Part shown: positions 9,695-18,342 of the stretch, in pieces
How the letters are laid out: each line of letters starts with the position of its first letter
Position numbering within the stretch: position 1 is the first letter of the stretch
Origin: Chitinophaga sp. XS-30
Lineage (GTDB): Bacteria; Bacteroidota; Bacteroidia; Chitinophagales; Chitinophagaceae
Reading direction: 5' to 3'
Assembly: GCF_008086345.1 (NCBI RefSeq)
Contig: NZ_CP043006.1
Location: 2,106,032 to 2,170,031, forward strand
Length of the DNA stretch: 64,000 bases
Position numbers and translations under genes: made by a program
The notes under the pieces: model-generated
Told to the model about the DNA's origin: nothing
Database searches by the model: none
The model's input: the letters and a program-made list of their open reading frames with translations, nothing else

Positions 9695-11653
9695 ATGTCT
9701 TTTAAAGGTCTCATTTTCATTGTGATCCTTCTCTCCGGCATGTGGATGCATGCATCCGCACAGGATTCCACATTGGTATTCAGAACGCTGGATTCCGTAT
9801 TGTCCATGCGGGACGATACCGTGAAAGTCAACCGGCTCATGGCAAAGTCCAGGAACTTTTTCAGGTATTTCGACCGGCAGGGGCTGGAAAATCCCTTCCT
9901 CGGGGAAGCCATCGCTATATCCCACAAGATCCGTTACAGCAAAGGCTTGTCGGAAGCCTACAACGAACTCGGAACGGCCAAACGCAACAAATCCCAGTAC
10001 ATTCTTGCGGCAGATTACCACGAAAGGGCGCTCCGTTATGCGGAAGAGATACAGAACGACCGGCTCATGGCCATTTCCCTCAATAATATGGGCGTCGATT
10101 ACCGCCGCCGGGATATGCTGCAGAAAGCCTTCGAGGTCCATTTCCGGGCACTGAAGACCGCCGAAAAGATCAACGACATCCGCAATATCACCATCGCCAT
10201 CAATTCCATCGGCAACATCCAGCTGTCAGCCGGCAAATACGAAGACGCCATCGAAGAGTTTACCAAAAGCCTGAAACTGGAACAGGAAAGCAATAATGAC
10301 CTGGGCGTGGCCATCAACCTCGGCAATCTCGGTTTTGCCTACGAGGGCCTCGGGCAGCTGGACAAAGCCATCGAATATTATAATAATTCCCTCGCGGTGA
10401 ACCAGAAGATCGGGGACAACAAAGGCATCGCCATCTGTTATACCTGCCTTGGCACCGCTTACCAGAAGAAAAAAAATTACCCCCTGGCCATGCAGTACCT
10501 GCAAAAAGCGCTGGAGGCCAACGATAACAACCGGGTGGCGGACAAGATCCACCTGGCGGAGAGCTACCTGGCTATCGGGAGATTGCTGAATGAGGAAGGG
10601 AAACTGGAAGAAGGGCGCAAATATGTCCGCCAGTCCATCGACCTTGGCAAAAGCTGGGGCTTCAAATCCATTCTGCAGGAGGCCTACAAGGCCATGGGAG
10701 AGAACTTTCACCGTGCAGGCATGTACGACAGTTCTATCAGCAGTACAAATATCTCCCTGCTGTACAAGGATAGCCTGCTGGATGAAAAATCCATCACAGA
10801 ATTCGCCCAGATGCAGGCCATGTACGATGTGCATCAGAAAGACAATCAGATCAAGCTTTTGCAACAGGAGCATGATATCAACCAGTTGCGTATCCGCCGC
10901 AACCTGGCGCTGGCCATTGCGCTGGCGGGTTTTCTTTTCATGCTGATCGTCGGCGGTTTCTTTTATATCCGCCACCGCAACCTGCAGGCCAACCGGCAAA
11001 CGCTGCAGCTGGAACTGCGCTCCCTGCGCTCGCAGATGAACCCGCATTTTATTTTCAATTCGCTCAGCTCCATCCACCGTTATATCTGGAGCAATAACCA
11101 GGAAGAAGCCTCCGATTACCTGACCAAGTTCTCCAAACTGATGCGCATGATCCTGGACAACAGTCAGCATACTTTCATTCCCCTGAATAAAGAACTGGAA
11201 TCATTGCGTCTGTACCTGGACCTGGAAGTGCTGCGCTGCAATAATATTTTCGATTACCGCATACAGCTGGCCGACGATATCAATGATGAAGAAGTGCTGA
11301 TACCGCCCATGATCATCCAGCCTTATGTGGAGAACGCCATCTGGCACGGGCTCGTACACCGGAAAGAGAAAAAGGGCCGGCTGGATATTGCCGTTTCGCT
11401 GAACGGGAGAGTGCTGGAAGTGACCGTGACGGATAATGGCATCGGCCGGAAAATGGCGATGGAGATCAAAGAGAAAAAAGACCGCACCCATCATTCCATG
11501 GGCATGAAAGTAACGGAGGGGCGTATTGCCCTGATCCGGAAGATCAATAATACGAAAGACGCGAATGTGGAAGTGCGCGACCTTGAAGACCAGGTGGGGC
11601 AGGCAGCCGGCACCCAGGTCAGGATCATATTACCCGCAGAATTTTTGTTCTAA
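9695..11653 (+). CDS. TPR-containing LytS-type sensor histidine kinase
   Basis: 652 residues from the ATG at 9695. A GTG at 9668 lies in a TACCTTGT sequence resembling a -7 element, so the longer form is unlikely. A signal peptide (ending HASAQ) leads a periplasmic array of TPRs (about 60-375; for example YNELGTAKRNKSQYILAADY and repeated ALKTAEKI, AIEYYNNSL helices). A coiled coil and one membrane helix (LALAIALAGFLFMLIVGGFF) follow. The cytoplasmic part has the His_kinase box RSQMNPHFIFNSLSSIHRYI, with the phospho-acceptor His in NPHF, and an HATPase with PYVENAIWHG and DNGIG. It probably phosphorylates the LytTR regulator that follows 15 bases downstream. The signal sensed is unknown. Confidence 0.9.
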   Translation: MSFKGLIFIVILLSGMWMHASAQDSTLVFRTLDSVLSMRDDTVKVNRLMAKSRNFFRYFDRQGLENPFLGEAIAISHKIRYSKGLSEAYNELGTAKRNKSQYILAADYHERALRYAEEIQNDRLMAISLNNMGVDYRRRDMLQKAFEVHFRALKTAEKINDIRNITIAINSIGNIQLSAGKYEDAIEEFTKSLKLEQESNNDLGVAINLGNLGFAYEGLGQLDKAIEYYNNSLAVNQKIGDNKGIAICYTCLGTAYQKKKNYPLAMQYLQKALEANDNNRVADKIHLAESYLAIGRLLNEEGKLEEGRKYVRQSIDLGKSWGFKSILQEAYKAMGENFHRAGMYDSSISSTNISLLYKDSLLDEKSITEFAQMQAMYDVHQKDNQIKLLQQEHDINQLRIRRNLALAIALAGFLFMLIVGGFFYIRHRNLQANRQTLQLELRSLRSQMNPHFIFNSLSSIHRYIWSNNQEEASDYLTKFSKLMRMILDNSQHTFIPLNKELESLRLYLDLEVLRCNNIFDYRIQLADDINDEEVLIPPMIIQPYVENAIWHGLVHRKEKKGRLDIAVSLNGRVLEVTVTDNGIGRKMAMEIKEKKDRTHHSMGMKVTEGRIALIRKINNTKDANVEVRDLEDQVGQAAGTQVRIILPAEFLF

Positions 11654-11668
11654 AAACCATATCACCGT

Positions 11669-12430
11669 ATGAGCGAGATCAAAGCAATTATCGTGGATGA
11701 TGAACAGCATTGCATTGATGCATTAAAGGCCATGTTGCAGAAAAAATGTCCGGAAGTAACCGTGCTGGCCGGCGTGAACAGTGTATCCGACGCCAGGCAG
11801 ATCATTGACGAACTGCAGCCGGACCTGGTGTTCCTTGACGTGGAAATGCCTCATCAGAACGGGTTTGAACTATTGAAGCAATATGATAAAGTGGTATTTG
11901 ACGTCATCTTTACCACCGCTTACGAACAATATGCGCTCAAAGCGATCAAGTTCAATGCGCTGGATTACCTGCTCAAACCCTTTAGTGTGCAGGACCTCCA
12001 GGAAGCCCTGCGCAAGTATCATGAGCGGCGTCTGAACAAACAGGATGCCGGTATCACCCCTATCGAAGCTTTTTTACAGAACATGAAAACGATGCAGCAG
12101 ACGAACAAAAAGATCGCGCTGCCTACCATCAACGGACTGGTTTTCATGCCGGTACAGAATATTGTGCGTTGTGAATCCACCGGTAATTACACGAAGATAT
12201 TTTTTACCGACCGGAAGCAATTGCTGGTGTCCAAGCCGCTGAAGGAATTTGAGGAGTTGCTGACGGATGTGGACTTTTTCAGGATCCACAACTCCCATCT
12301 GATCAATCTGCAACAGATGGAATCCTACATCCAGGGGGAAGGCGGGTTTGCGCTGATGAGCGATGGCACGCAGGTAGAAGTGTCCCGCAGACGCAAGGCG
12401 GACTTCCTCAAAAAGGCCATGCAATTTTGA
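11669..12430 (+). CDS. LytTR-family response regulator
   Basis: 253 residues. A receiver domain (about 1-120) shows the acidic pair in AIIVDDEQ, the phospho-acceptor Asp in LVFLDVEMP and the conserved Lys in DYLLKPF. A C-terminal LytTR DNA-binding domain (about 150-253) shows IVRCESTGNYTKIFF, KEFEELL, FFRIHNSHLINL and VEVSRRRKADFLKKA. It is the partner of the upstream kinase, with which it forms an operon (15-base gap). LytTR regulators bind short direct repeats in promoters; target genes cannot be told from this window. Confidence 0.93.
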   Translation: MSEIKAIIVDDEQHCIDALKAMLQKKCPEVTVLAGVNSVSDARQIIDELQPDLVFLDVEMPHQNGFELLKQYDKVVFDVIFTTAYEQYALKAIKFNALDYLLKPFSVQDLQEALRKYHERRLNKQDAGITPIEAFLQNMKTMQQTNKKIALPTINGLVFMPVQNIVRCESTGNYTKIFFTDRKQLLVSKPLKEFEELLTDVDFFRIHNSHLINLQQMESYIQGEGGFALMSDGTQVEVSRRRKADFLKKAMQF

Positions 12431-12529
12431 CCGTATCCAGATACCATCCCAATCGTGCCACTTATCGCCAATTGCATACCGGATATTAATTGGAGGTTGC
12501 AGTGCCTTTTCTTACATATTACTTTTGTA

Positions 12530-12537
12530 TCACAATA
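12530..12537 (+). promoter_or_regulatory. -7 element for a possible short RNA
   Basis: TACTTTTG fits TAnnTTTG. A clear TTG at the right distance is missing; only a T-run at 12507-12510 lies there. A transcript from about 12544 would run ~80 nt, without a credible gene, to the first of three tandem terminators. Confidence 0.35.
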
Positions 12538-12606
12538 GGAAAATATATTGTTTGTTAAAAAGATTTTCTCTGCATTACTAGCGTTTGATTAGCCCCAAAG
12601 AAAAAA

Positions 12607-12760
12607 GGCACCTTCAGGTGTCTTTTTTGTTTTTATGCTTCCGCGGAAAACGCTGGCGAGCAGCGGAACCTGGCACCTTCCGGTGTCTTTTTTGTTTTTA
12701 TGGTTCGGGGAGAGCGCTGGCGAGCACCGGAAGCCGGCACCCTCCGGTGTCTTTTTTTAC
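12607..12760 (+). repeat. Three tandem terminator-bearing repeats of about 65 bp
   Basis: The unit begins at 12607, 12672 and 12736 (third copy only the hairpin). Each starts with the 6-bp hairpin GGCACC/GGTGTC with loops TTCA, TTCC and CTCC, followed by a run of six or seven T. The first two units share further sequence, for example CGCTGGCGAGCA. All three point rightward and end 16 bases before the convergent ispH. They would stop transcription from the kinase/regulator operon or from a short RNA. Confidence 0.85.
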
Positions 12761-12775
12761 AACGATAGGAATTGA

Positions 12776-14011
12776 TCACGAAAAGTTGGCGATAGCTTCT
12801 TCGGCCTTATGTTCCAGTCCATAGAAGGAAAGGAGTTTCCGGATGACGGATTCCACGATGGCGTCAGGGCAGGAGGCGCCGCTGGTAAGCAGGACGGTCA
12901 CCGGTCCGTTTTCCGGTTTTTCCGGGAGGAATTGCCGGCTGTGCAGCTCCTGGTGGTGATGGAAGTCCCAATGCAGCAACTCGCTGGCGGACAGCAGTTT
13001 TTCTTCGGAGGAGATGAAATAGGTGGGCAGTTTTTCTTCGCAAAGCTCTACGAGGTGCGAGGTATTGGAGCTGTTATAGCCGCCCACCACGATCGCCAGG
13101 TCTGCCGGAGCATCCAGCATGCCGGTCACTGCCGTCTGATTGTCATTGGTGGCGTAGCAGAGCGTATCCCGGGTGTCCGCGAAACGTTCTGATACCTGGT
13201 CATCAGCCAGCTGGTAGCGTTGCTGGATGGCCTGACGGATATAATCTGCGATGGCCTGTGTTTCGGATGCCAGCATGGTGGTCTGGTTCACCACGCCCAC
13301 CCTTTGCAGGTGGCGGGTAACGTCAAAACCCTCGGAATACTGGCCTTTGAATTCTTCATAAAACTGCTCCGCAGGCACTGTGCCGAGAATATAGGCAGCG
13401 AGGCGATGGGTTTCCGCCATGTCTTTCACCACTACGGTAGGAGTATGCTGGCGGCTGTGCGAGAAGGTGGCGCGGGTTTCTTCGTGTTTGGGCTTGCCAT
13501 GCACGATCACGGTATAATCTTTTCCGGCGATCTGTTCCGCTTTGTTCCAGACCCTTTCCACAAACGGGCAGGTGGTATTGTACTGCAGCGGGGTGATGCC
13601 CAGCGCTTCCAGCTTTGCTTCGATCTCCAGCGTGGTGCCGAATGCCGGGATGATCACGATATCATCCGCATGCAGGGATTCCCAGGGGATCAGCTGCTTG
13701 CCGGAAGTATCCATGAGGAACTGCACGCCACGGGAAAGCAGGTCATTGTTGACCTGGGGGTTGTGGATCATTTCACTCAGCAGGAAGATCCGTTTCCCTT
13801 CATTTTCCTCCACCGTTCTGAAAGCGATCTCGATCGCGTTCTCCACACCATAGCAGAAACCGAAGTGCCGCGCCAGTTGTATGCGGATGGGCCCGAAATC
13901 CAGCAGGGTAGGCGTGAAATCCTTTTTCATGCGGTCCTGTTGCTTCCGGTATTGCTTGATAGCGGAGATCAGGGGGCTGCGGTATATGACGGGAACGTTA
14001 AATGTCTTCAT
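12776..14011 (-). CDS. ispH: 4-hydroxy-3-methylbut-2-enyl diphosphate reductase
   Basis: 411 residues, the longer form typical of cyanobacteria, plants and many Bacteroidota rather than the ~310-residue E. coli form. IspH carries out the last step of the MEP pathway, reducing HMBPP to IPP and DMAPP with a [4Fe-4S] cluster. The three cluster cysteines are seen in HFGFCYGVENA, TTCPFVERV and SGASCPDAIVES. Other conserved pieces are SEMIHNPQVNNDL, VIVHGKPKHEET, VVNQTTMLASET and VVGGYNSSNTSHL. It lies 23 bases after the rhomboid gene on the same strand and is probably co-transcribed. A TATCTTTG at 14026-14019 on the minus strand could give a second, nearly leaderless transcript. Confidence 0.96.
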   Translation of the reverse strand: MKTFNVPVIYRSPLISAIKQYRKQQDRMKKDFTPTLLDFGPIRIQLARHFGFCYGVENAIEIAFRTVEENEGKRIFLLSEMIHNPQVNNDLLSRGVQFLMDTSGKQLIPWESLHADDIVIIPAFGTTLEIEAKLEALGITPLQYNTTCPFVERVWNKAEQIAGKDYTVIVHGKPKHEETRATFSHSRQHTPTVVVKDMAETHRLAAYILGTVPAEQFYEEFKGQYSEGFDVTRHLQRVGVVNQTTMLASETQAIADYIRQAIQQRYQLADDQVSERFADTRDTLCYATNDNQTAVTGMLDAPADLAIVVGGYNSSNTSHLVELCEEKLPTYFISSEEKLLSASELLHWDFHHHQELHSRQFLPEKPENGPVTVLLTSGASCPDAIVESVIRKLLSFYGLEHKAEEAIANFS

Positions 14012-14034
14012 GGTCTGGCAAAGATAGCAAGAAT

Positions 14035-14931
14035 CTATTTTTCATCGCTGTACTTGCGCAGCCATTGCTTTTCATCCGCGGACAGGCTGTCGTACCCCTT
14101 TTCATTGATCTTGTCCAGCAACTCATCCAGCCGGGAGGCATGAAGATTTTCATTTTTGCGCACCACGCGGAGGGGTGATTTCTTCGGTTTGAATTTTTTC
14201 GGGGGGTGTTTGCTGCGGTCGAACAGGCCGGCTGTTGTCCTGAAGAGGGCGATCAGCGGAGCGCAGAGATCGGTACCGCTCCGGAGGGTGAGCACGTAGA
14301 TATACCCGAAAGCGGCGCCGCCGAGGTGGGCCAGGATACCGCCTACATTTCCCTGCGGGATGAGGATGATATCGATCACGATCACGCCTACAGCTACCCA
14401 TTTCAGTTTGATGGAGCCGAGGAACAGCAGCCCGATCTCCACATCCGGCATCAGCGTGGCGCTGGCCACCAGAAAGCACATCACGGCTGCCGATGCGCCT
14501 ACCATCGGGCCTCCGAGGTAAGATGTCGGCGGGAATACGAGATAGGCGGCGAGATAAACAAGCGCACCGATGAGGCCGCTGAGGATGTAAAGGGGCAGCA
14601 CCCGCTGGTTCCCCAGGGTAGTTCTGAACATATTGCCGAACCAGTACAGGTTGAGCATATTGAAGAAAATATGGAATATCCCCGCGTGCATGAACATATA
14701 CGTCAGCAGGGTCCAGGGTTTGCGGAGGAGCAGATCCGGCTGCACATGCAGCTCCAGCTGGTACAGCAGGAAAGCATACACGGCCCCGAACATGCCTTTG
14801 CTGAGAAATGCCAGCAGGTAAAGGATTCCCATCACCACAAAAACGGTAATATTGACGAACATCAGGTGGTTTACACTGTTCTCCTGTTTCAGCCAGTACC
14901 GGATATCAGATTTGAAAGAAGTTCCGTTCAT
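14035..14931 (-). CDS. Rhomboid-family intramembrane serine protease
   Basis: 298 residues with about six membrane helices in the first 200. The family motif HAGIFHIFFNMLNLYWFG lies in helix 2. The catalytic Ser is in GGPMVGASAAVM (helix 4) and the catalytic His in GGILAHLGGAAFGYIY (helix 6). The usual GASG is GASA here, a conservative change that keeps the nucleophile. A basic cytoplasmic tail (PKKFKPKKS) and a C-terminal segment DELLDKINEKGYDSLSADEKQWLRKYSDEK follow; this tail is common in Bacteroidota rhomboids. It cleaves membrane proteins within the bilayer; the substrate is unknown. It leads an operon with ispH. Confidence 0.9.
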   Translation of the reverse strand: MNGTSFKSDIRYWLKQENSVNHLMFVNITVFVVMGILYLLAFLSKGMFGAVYAFLLYQLELHVQPDLLLRKPWTLLTYMFMHAGIFHIFFNMLNLYWFGNMFRTTLGNQRVLPLYILSGLIGALVYLAAYLVFPPTSYLGGPMVGASAAVMCFLVASATLMPDVEIGLLFLGSIKLKWVAVGVIVIDIILIPQGNVGGILAHLGGAAFGYIYVLTLRSGTDLCAPLIALFRTTAGLFDRSKHPPKKFKPKKSPLRVVRKNENLHASRLDELLDKINEKGYDSLSADEKQWLRKYSDEK

Positions 14932-15042
14932 AGCGGCAAATTAAGTAAAATTGCTTTATCACAAAGGAAAGCAGTTGTGTGGATGATAATAAAATTTATA
15001 TGTATCCTATTCATTTACACGCCCCGTATCGCTCAAATAAAC

Positions 15043-15073
15043 TTGCCCGGAAGGGAATATCTCCGTATCTTTG
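15043..15073 (+). promoter_or_regulatory. Promoter of rpsA
   Basis: TTG at 15043-15045, 20-bp spacer, TATCTTTG at 15066-15073. Start expected near 15080, giving a leader of about 35 nt that includes the Shine-Dalgarno sequence. Confidence 0.75.
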
Positions 15074-15114
15074 CCTCCCTTAAAATACTTTACTTTAAAA
15101 GGAGGAAACAAAAA

Positions 15115-17013
15115 TTGACAGAAAACAACATTACTAACGAACAAAACGCTGAACAACAGGCACCGGTAGCGGAAACTGCTACGGTCGAGACAGCGACAAC
15201 AAATGCGCCTGTTGCCACCGCTCACGATGATTTCGACTGGAGCGTGGACAAACGTAACGTATCTTCTTATTCCAAAGAAGAGAAAGAAAAGTATGACCTG
15301 ACTTACGACAGCACCTTCAAGGCTATCGAGGAGAATGGTCTGCTGACCGGTATTGTAGTTGGTCTGACCAACACAGACGTGGTACTGAACATCGGCTTCA
15401 AATCCGATGGCCTGATCTCCCTGAATGAGTTCCGCGATCTGCAGGGCCTGAAAGTGGGTGATGAGGTGGAAGTGCTGGTAGTAGAAAAGGAGGACCGCGA
15501 CGGCAACCTTCACCTGAGCCGCAAGCAAGCACGTGCACAACGTGCCTGGGAGCGTATCGTTGAAGTGTACAAGACCGGCGAAGTGGTTACCGGTACGGTT
15601 ACCAGCAAAACCAAAGGCGGCCTGATCGTGGATGTACATGGTATGGAAACCTTCCTGCCCGGTTCACAGATCGACGTTAAACCTGTTACCGATTACGATC
15701 AGTTTGTAGGTAAAACGATGGAATTCAAGGTGGTGAAAGTAAATGAAGCCATCCGCAACGCCGTAGTATCCCACAAGGCGCTGATCGAAAGCGATATCGA
15801 ACAACAACGTGTGGATATCATCTCCAAACTGGAAAAAGGCCAGGTATTGGAAGGTACCATCAAGAACATTACAGACTTCGGTGCGTTCATCGATCTGGGT
15901 GGTCTCGACGGTCTGCTGTATATCACCGACATCAGCTGGGGCCGTATCTCTCACCCGAGCGAAGTGCTCCAGATGGATCAGAAGATCAATGTGGTGGTGC
16001 TGGACTTCGACGACGAGAAGAAACGTATCAGCCTTGGTTACAAGCAACTGACCCCGCATCCGTGGGATACCCTGCCTGCAACCATCACCGAAGGTGCAAA
16101 AGTGAAAGGCAAAGTAGTGAATATCGAAGATTACGGCGCATTCCTGGAAATCCTCCCCGGTGTGGAAGGCCTGGTGCACGTATCCGAGATCTCATGGGCT
16201 TCCACTCCGATCAACGCCAAGGAGTTCTTCAAACTGGGCGAAGAATACGAAGCAGTGGTTGTTACCCTGAGCAAAGACGAGCGTAAAATGAGCCTGTCTA
16301 TCAAACAACTCACCGAAGACCCCTGGTCTACTATCGAAACCAAATTCCCGCTGGACAGCCGGCACAAAGGTATCGTGAAGAACATCACTCCTTATGGCGT
16401 ATTCGTTGAGCTGGAAACCGGTATCGGCGGTATGATCCACATCTCCGACCTGAGCTGGATCAAACGTTTCAATCACCCGAGCGAGTACACGAAAGTGGGC
16501 AACGAGATTGAAGTAGTGATCCTGGGTATTGATAAAGACAACCGCAAACTGAGCCTCGGCCACAAACAAATCGAAGAAGATCCCTGGAACACTTTTGAAA
16601 CGATCTTCCCCATCGGTTCCATCCATGAAGGTACCGTTGTGAAGAAAGATGAAAAAGGTGCTACCGTGCAGCTGCAATACGGCCTGGAAGCTTACGCTCC
16701 CGCCCGTCACCTGCGCACCGAGGATGAAAAACCGATCGCTGTTGAAGATGTGAAAGAATTCCAGATCATTGAATTCGACCGCAACGAAAAACGCATCCTG
16801 GTTTCTCACACCAAGGTTTGGGAACAAGTGAAAGCAGAAGAAAAAGATGCTGTCATTAAAGAGAAACGCGCTGATGCTGAAAAGACCCGCAAGACTGTGA
16901 AGAACATCCAGTCCAAGGTAGAGAAAGCAACCCTGGGCGACCTGGGCGCGCTGGCCGAACTGAGAGAAAAACTGAAACAATCCGAAGGCGGTGAAGAAAA
17001 GAAAGGTGAATAA
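15115..17013 (+). CDS. rpsA: 30S ribosomal protein S1
   Basis: 632 residues. The open frame extends far upstream, but the real start is the TTG at 15115: it follows a strong AAGGAGG (ending 15105, nine bases before the start) and the promoter at 15043-15073; the upstream extension is antisense to the rhomboid gene. Six S1 repeats are visible, with cores such as GIVVGLTNTDVVLNIGF, GTVTSKTKGGLIVDVHG, GTIKNITDFGAFIDLGG, GKVVNIEDYGAFLEI, GIVKNITPYGVFVEL and GTVVKKDEKGATVQL. S1 binds mRNA on the 30S subunit during initiation. A near-consensus SD is notable because Bacteroidota rarely depend on SD sequences. The acidic/glutamine N-terminal region (about 1-35) is not part of an S1 fold. Confidence 0.95.
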   Translation: MTENNITNEQNAEQQAPVAETATVETATTNAPVATAHDDFDWSVDKRNVSSYSKEEKEKYDLTYDSTFKAIEENGLLTGIVVGLTNTDVVLNIGFKSDGLISLNEFRDLQGLKVGDEVEVLVVEKEDRDGNLHLSRKQARAQRAWERIVEVYKTGEVVTGTVTSKTKGGLIVDVHGMETFLPGSQIDVKPVTDYDQFVGKTMEFKVVKVNEAIRNAVVSHKALIESDIEQQRVDIISKLEKGQVLEGTIKNITDFGAFIDLGGLDGLLYITDISWGRISHPSEVLQMDQKINVVVLDFDDEKKRISLGYKQLTPHPWDTLPATITEGAKVKGKVVNIEDYGAFLEILPGVEGLVHVSEISWASTPINAKEFFKLGEEYEAVVVTLSKDERKMSLSIKQLTEDPWSTIETKFPLDSRHKGIVKNITPYGVFVELETGIGGMIHISDLSWIKRFNHPSEYTKVGNEIEVVILGIDKDNRKLSLGHKQIEEDPWNTFETIFPIGSIHEGTVVKKDEKGATVQLQYGLEAYAPARHLRTEDEKPIAVEDVKEFQIIEFDRNEKRILVSHTKVWEQVKAEEKDAVIKEKRADAEKTRKTVKNIQSKVEKATLGDLGALAELREKLKQSEGGEEKKGE

Positions 17014-17043
17014 GTAAGCCCGATTGTTTTAAAGGATAAAGGT

Positions 17044-17073
17044 CCCCTGGCAAGCGCCAGGGGATTTTTTTTA
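17044..17073 (+). terminator. Intrinsic terminator of rpsA
   Basis: CCCCTGGC (17044-17051), loop AAGC, GCCAGGGG (17056-17063), then A and a run of eight T. Confidence 0.92.
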
Positions 17074-17190
17074 TGCGCAAAGGGGCAGCGGCATCCGGTG
17101 CTCAGCAAAGCTGCCCACATTCCGGATGCGGTAACAAGGAGGCTGGCCGCATTAAAGGTGCAGGAAAGAAGGATGGGGTAAACATATGCA

Positions 17191-17844
17191 TTACAGCTTT
17201 TCCAGCAGCATATCGTTAAACTCCAGCAGGGAGCCTAACTGCATATCCGCCAGCCCGAAGCGCTTGTCATTCCGCTTGTGCGCTTCCGGTACCACCACCA
17301 CTTTCATGCGCGCAGCCTTGGCGGCCGTCATGCCCGTTACAGAGTCTTCGAATGCGAGGCAGGAAAGCGGGTCGCTGTCCAGCTCCCGTGCGCAGGCCAG
17401 GTACACGGCCGGATGGGGCTTCCCATAGGGTTCGAACTCCGCGGAAATAACCGCATCAAAGGATTCGCGGATACCCAGGTGGTTCAATGCCGACTGGATA
17501 AGCTGCATGGGAGAGGAGGAGGCGAGGCCCATTTTGAAGTTCCGCTGCCGGAAGAAATCCAGGATATACTGCAGGCCTTCCATTGGCTGCCCTTCCCGGA
17601 GGATCTTGCCGGTGACGTTTTCGATGATCTCGGCGGTGACCTGCTCCGGCGTTTTGCTGTTCCATTTAAAATAGTTGTGCCAGTAGCTGACCACTTCTTT
17701 GGTGCGGAGACCGGTGGTGAGGTGCGTCAGTTCGGAGCTCAGTTCCACGCCAACGGAGGAGAAAACTTCCTGCATGGCGATACCCCAGAGCGGCTCCGAA
17801 TCGATCAGCAGCCCGTCCATATCAAAAATCACCGTATTGATCAT
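17191..17844 (-). CDS. hxpB: HAD-family phosphatase, HxpB-like
   Basis: 217 residues from the ATG at 17844; the upstream in-frame extension lacks family similarity. The HAD motif I is IFDMDGLLIDSEPLW with both Asp residues, motif II is LASSSP, and motif III/IV are KPHPAVYLACA and AFEDSVTGMTAAKAARM. Together with VVVPEAHKRNDKRFGLADMQLGSL it closely follows the E. coli hexitol phosphatase HxpB (YniC), which removes phosphate from sugar phosphates such as 2-deoxyglucose-6-P and hexitol phosphates. Beta-phosphoglucomutase is a less likely alternative. It converges with rpsA and diverges from the sulfite reductase operon. A TACCTTTG on the minus strand at 17879-17872 is its likely -7 element. Confidence 0.85.
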   Translation of the reverse strand: MINTVIFDMDGLLIDSEPLWGIAMQEVFSSVGVELSSELTHLTTGLRTKEVVSYWHNYFKWNSKTPEQVTAEIIENVTGKILREGQPMEGLQYILDFFRQRNFKMGLASSSPMQLIQSALNHLGIRESFDAVISAEFEPYGKPHPAVYLACARELDSDPLSCLAFEDSVTGMTAAKAARMKVVVVPEAHKRNDKRFGLADMQLGSLLEFNDMLLEKL

Positions 17845-17871
17845 AGTTGTTCTTTTTGCTGTTTTGCGCCG

Positions 17872-17879
17872 CAAAGGTA
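17872..17879 (-). promoter_or_regulatory. -7 element of the HxpB-like gene
   Basis: Reverse strand TACCTTTG, perfect to TAnnTTTG, 28 bases before the ATG. No clear -33 TTG at the expected distance. Confidence 0.45.
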
Positions 17880-18088
17880 AGCAGAAAAGGGGAATGCCCC
17901 GGTATTCGACGGCATGTCCACCGAACCAGGGCTGTCTGCATTGCATCTTGATGACGGAGTCTGATGATATGGCCCGTGACAAGCTGACGCCCCACCGCAT
18001 ATACCCGGATATCTTGCTGTTTAGGCTTTAAATCCCCCTTTCTTTGAATATTTTCTAATTTACCCCCCTCTTTTTTAGTGAAAAAAGT

Positions 18089-18119
18089 TTTGTGGTTACG
18101 CATCGGGTATCTACCTTTG
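18089..18119 (+). promoter_or_regulatory. Promoter of the sulfite reductase/siroheme operon
   Basis: TTTG at 18089-18092, 19-bp spacer, TACCTTTG at 18112-18119. Transcription should start near 18126, giving a ~217-nt leader before the sulfite reductase start at 18343. That leader holds the Cys leader peptide and the terminator. Confidence 0.8.
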
Positions 18120-18169
18120 TATTACTCTACAAAATCTATAGGATTATGGGTTATAAGATATCGATAGGA

Positions 18170-18211
18170 ATGAACATGTGCAAATGCTGTCGGGACCGCT
18201 CGGCAGACTAG
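18170..18211 (+). CDS. Cys-containing leader peptide (13 residues)
   Basis: ATG at 18170 opens MNMCKCCRDRSAD and a TAG stop at 18209-18211. Three of the first seven residues are Cys, in a leader placed before genes of sulfite reduction, the step feeding cysteine synthesis. The short sequence TAGGA lies just upstream. The two adjacent Cys codons (18185-18190) enter the 5' arm of a hairpin (CTGTCGGG 18187-18194 with CTCGGCAG 18199-18206, loop ACCG), and a terminator follows at 18254. This is the classic layout of ribosome-mediated attenuation: scarce cysteinyl-tRNA would stall the ribosome and change folding. Poly-Cys leader peptides with this role are known in mycobacteria; use of the principle here is inference. 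Translation of this ORF is not proven. Confidence 0.6.
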   Translation: MNMCKCCRDRSAD

Positions 18212-18253
18212 GGGGATTCTATATATGAAACTGTTTTCAGCAATCATACAATG

Positions 18254-18287
18254 AAGGCCTCCGGATGCAAACGGAGGTTTTGTTTTT
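18254..18287 (+). terminator. Leader terminator (attenuator) before sulfite reductase
   Basis: CCTCCG (18258-18263), 8-nt loop, CGGAGG (18272-18277). The stem extends to ten pairs with AAGG/TTTT including two G-T pairs. A T-rich tract TTTTGTTTTT follows at once. It lies inside the transcribed leader, 43 bases after the leader peptide stop, so it should stop transcription unless relieved. Confidence 0.78.
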
Positions 18288-18342
18288 ACAGGCATCTGCC
18301 GGAAGTTATGAATACCAATTAATCACGAGCAACTTATTTATC

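Noticed and set aside
12585-12824. 79-codon plus-strand ORF across the triple repeat
   Set aside because: It is made of the tandem terminator units and runs into the antisense of ispH; no protein pattern.
14206-15114. Long 5' extension of the rpsA frame
   Set aside because: It is antisense to the rhomboid gene, has the composition of a shadow frame, and lies upstream of the rpsA promoter. The TTG at 15115 with AAGGAGG is the start.
18265-18342. In-frame upstream start for the sulfite reductase
   Set aside because: This ATG lies in the loop of the leader terminator, and the extra 26 residues have no family similarity. The ATG at 18343 begins the conserved protein.
18126-18342. SAM riboswitch in the sulfur operon leader
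   Set aside because: No recognisable SAM aptamer core was seen, and the leader peptide with Cys codons gives a simpler explanation.
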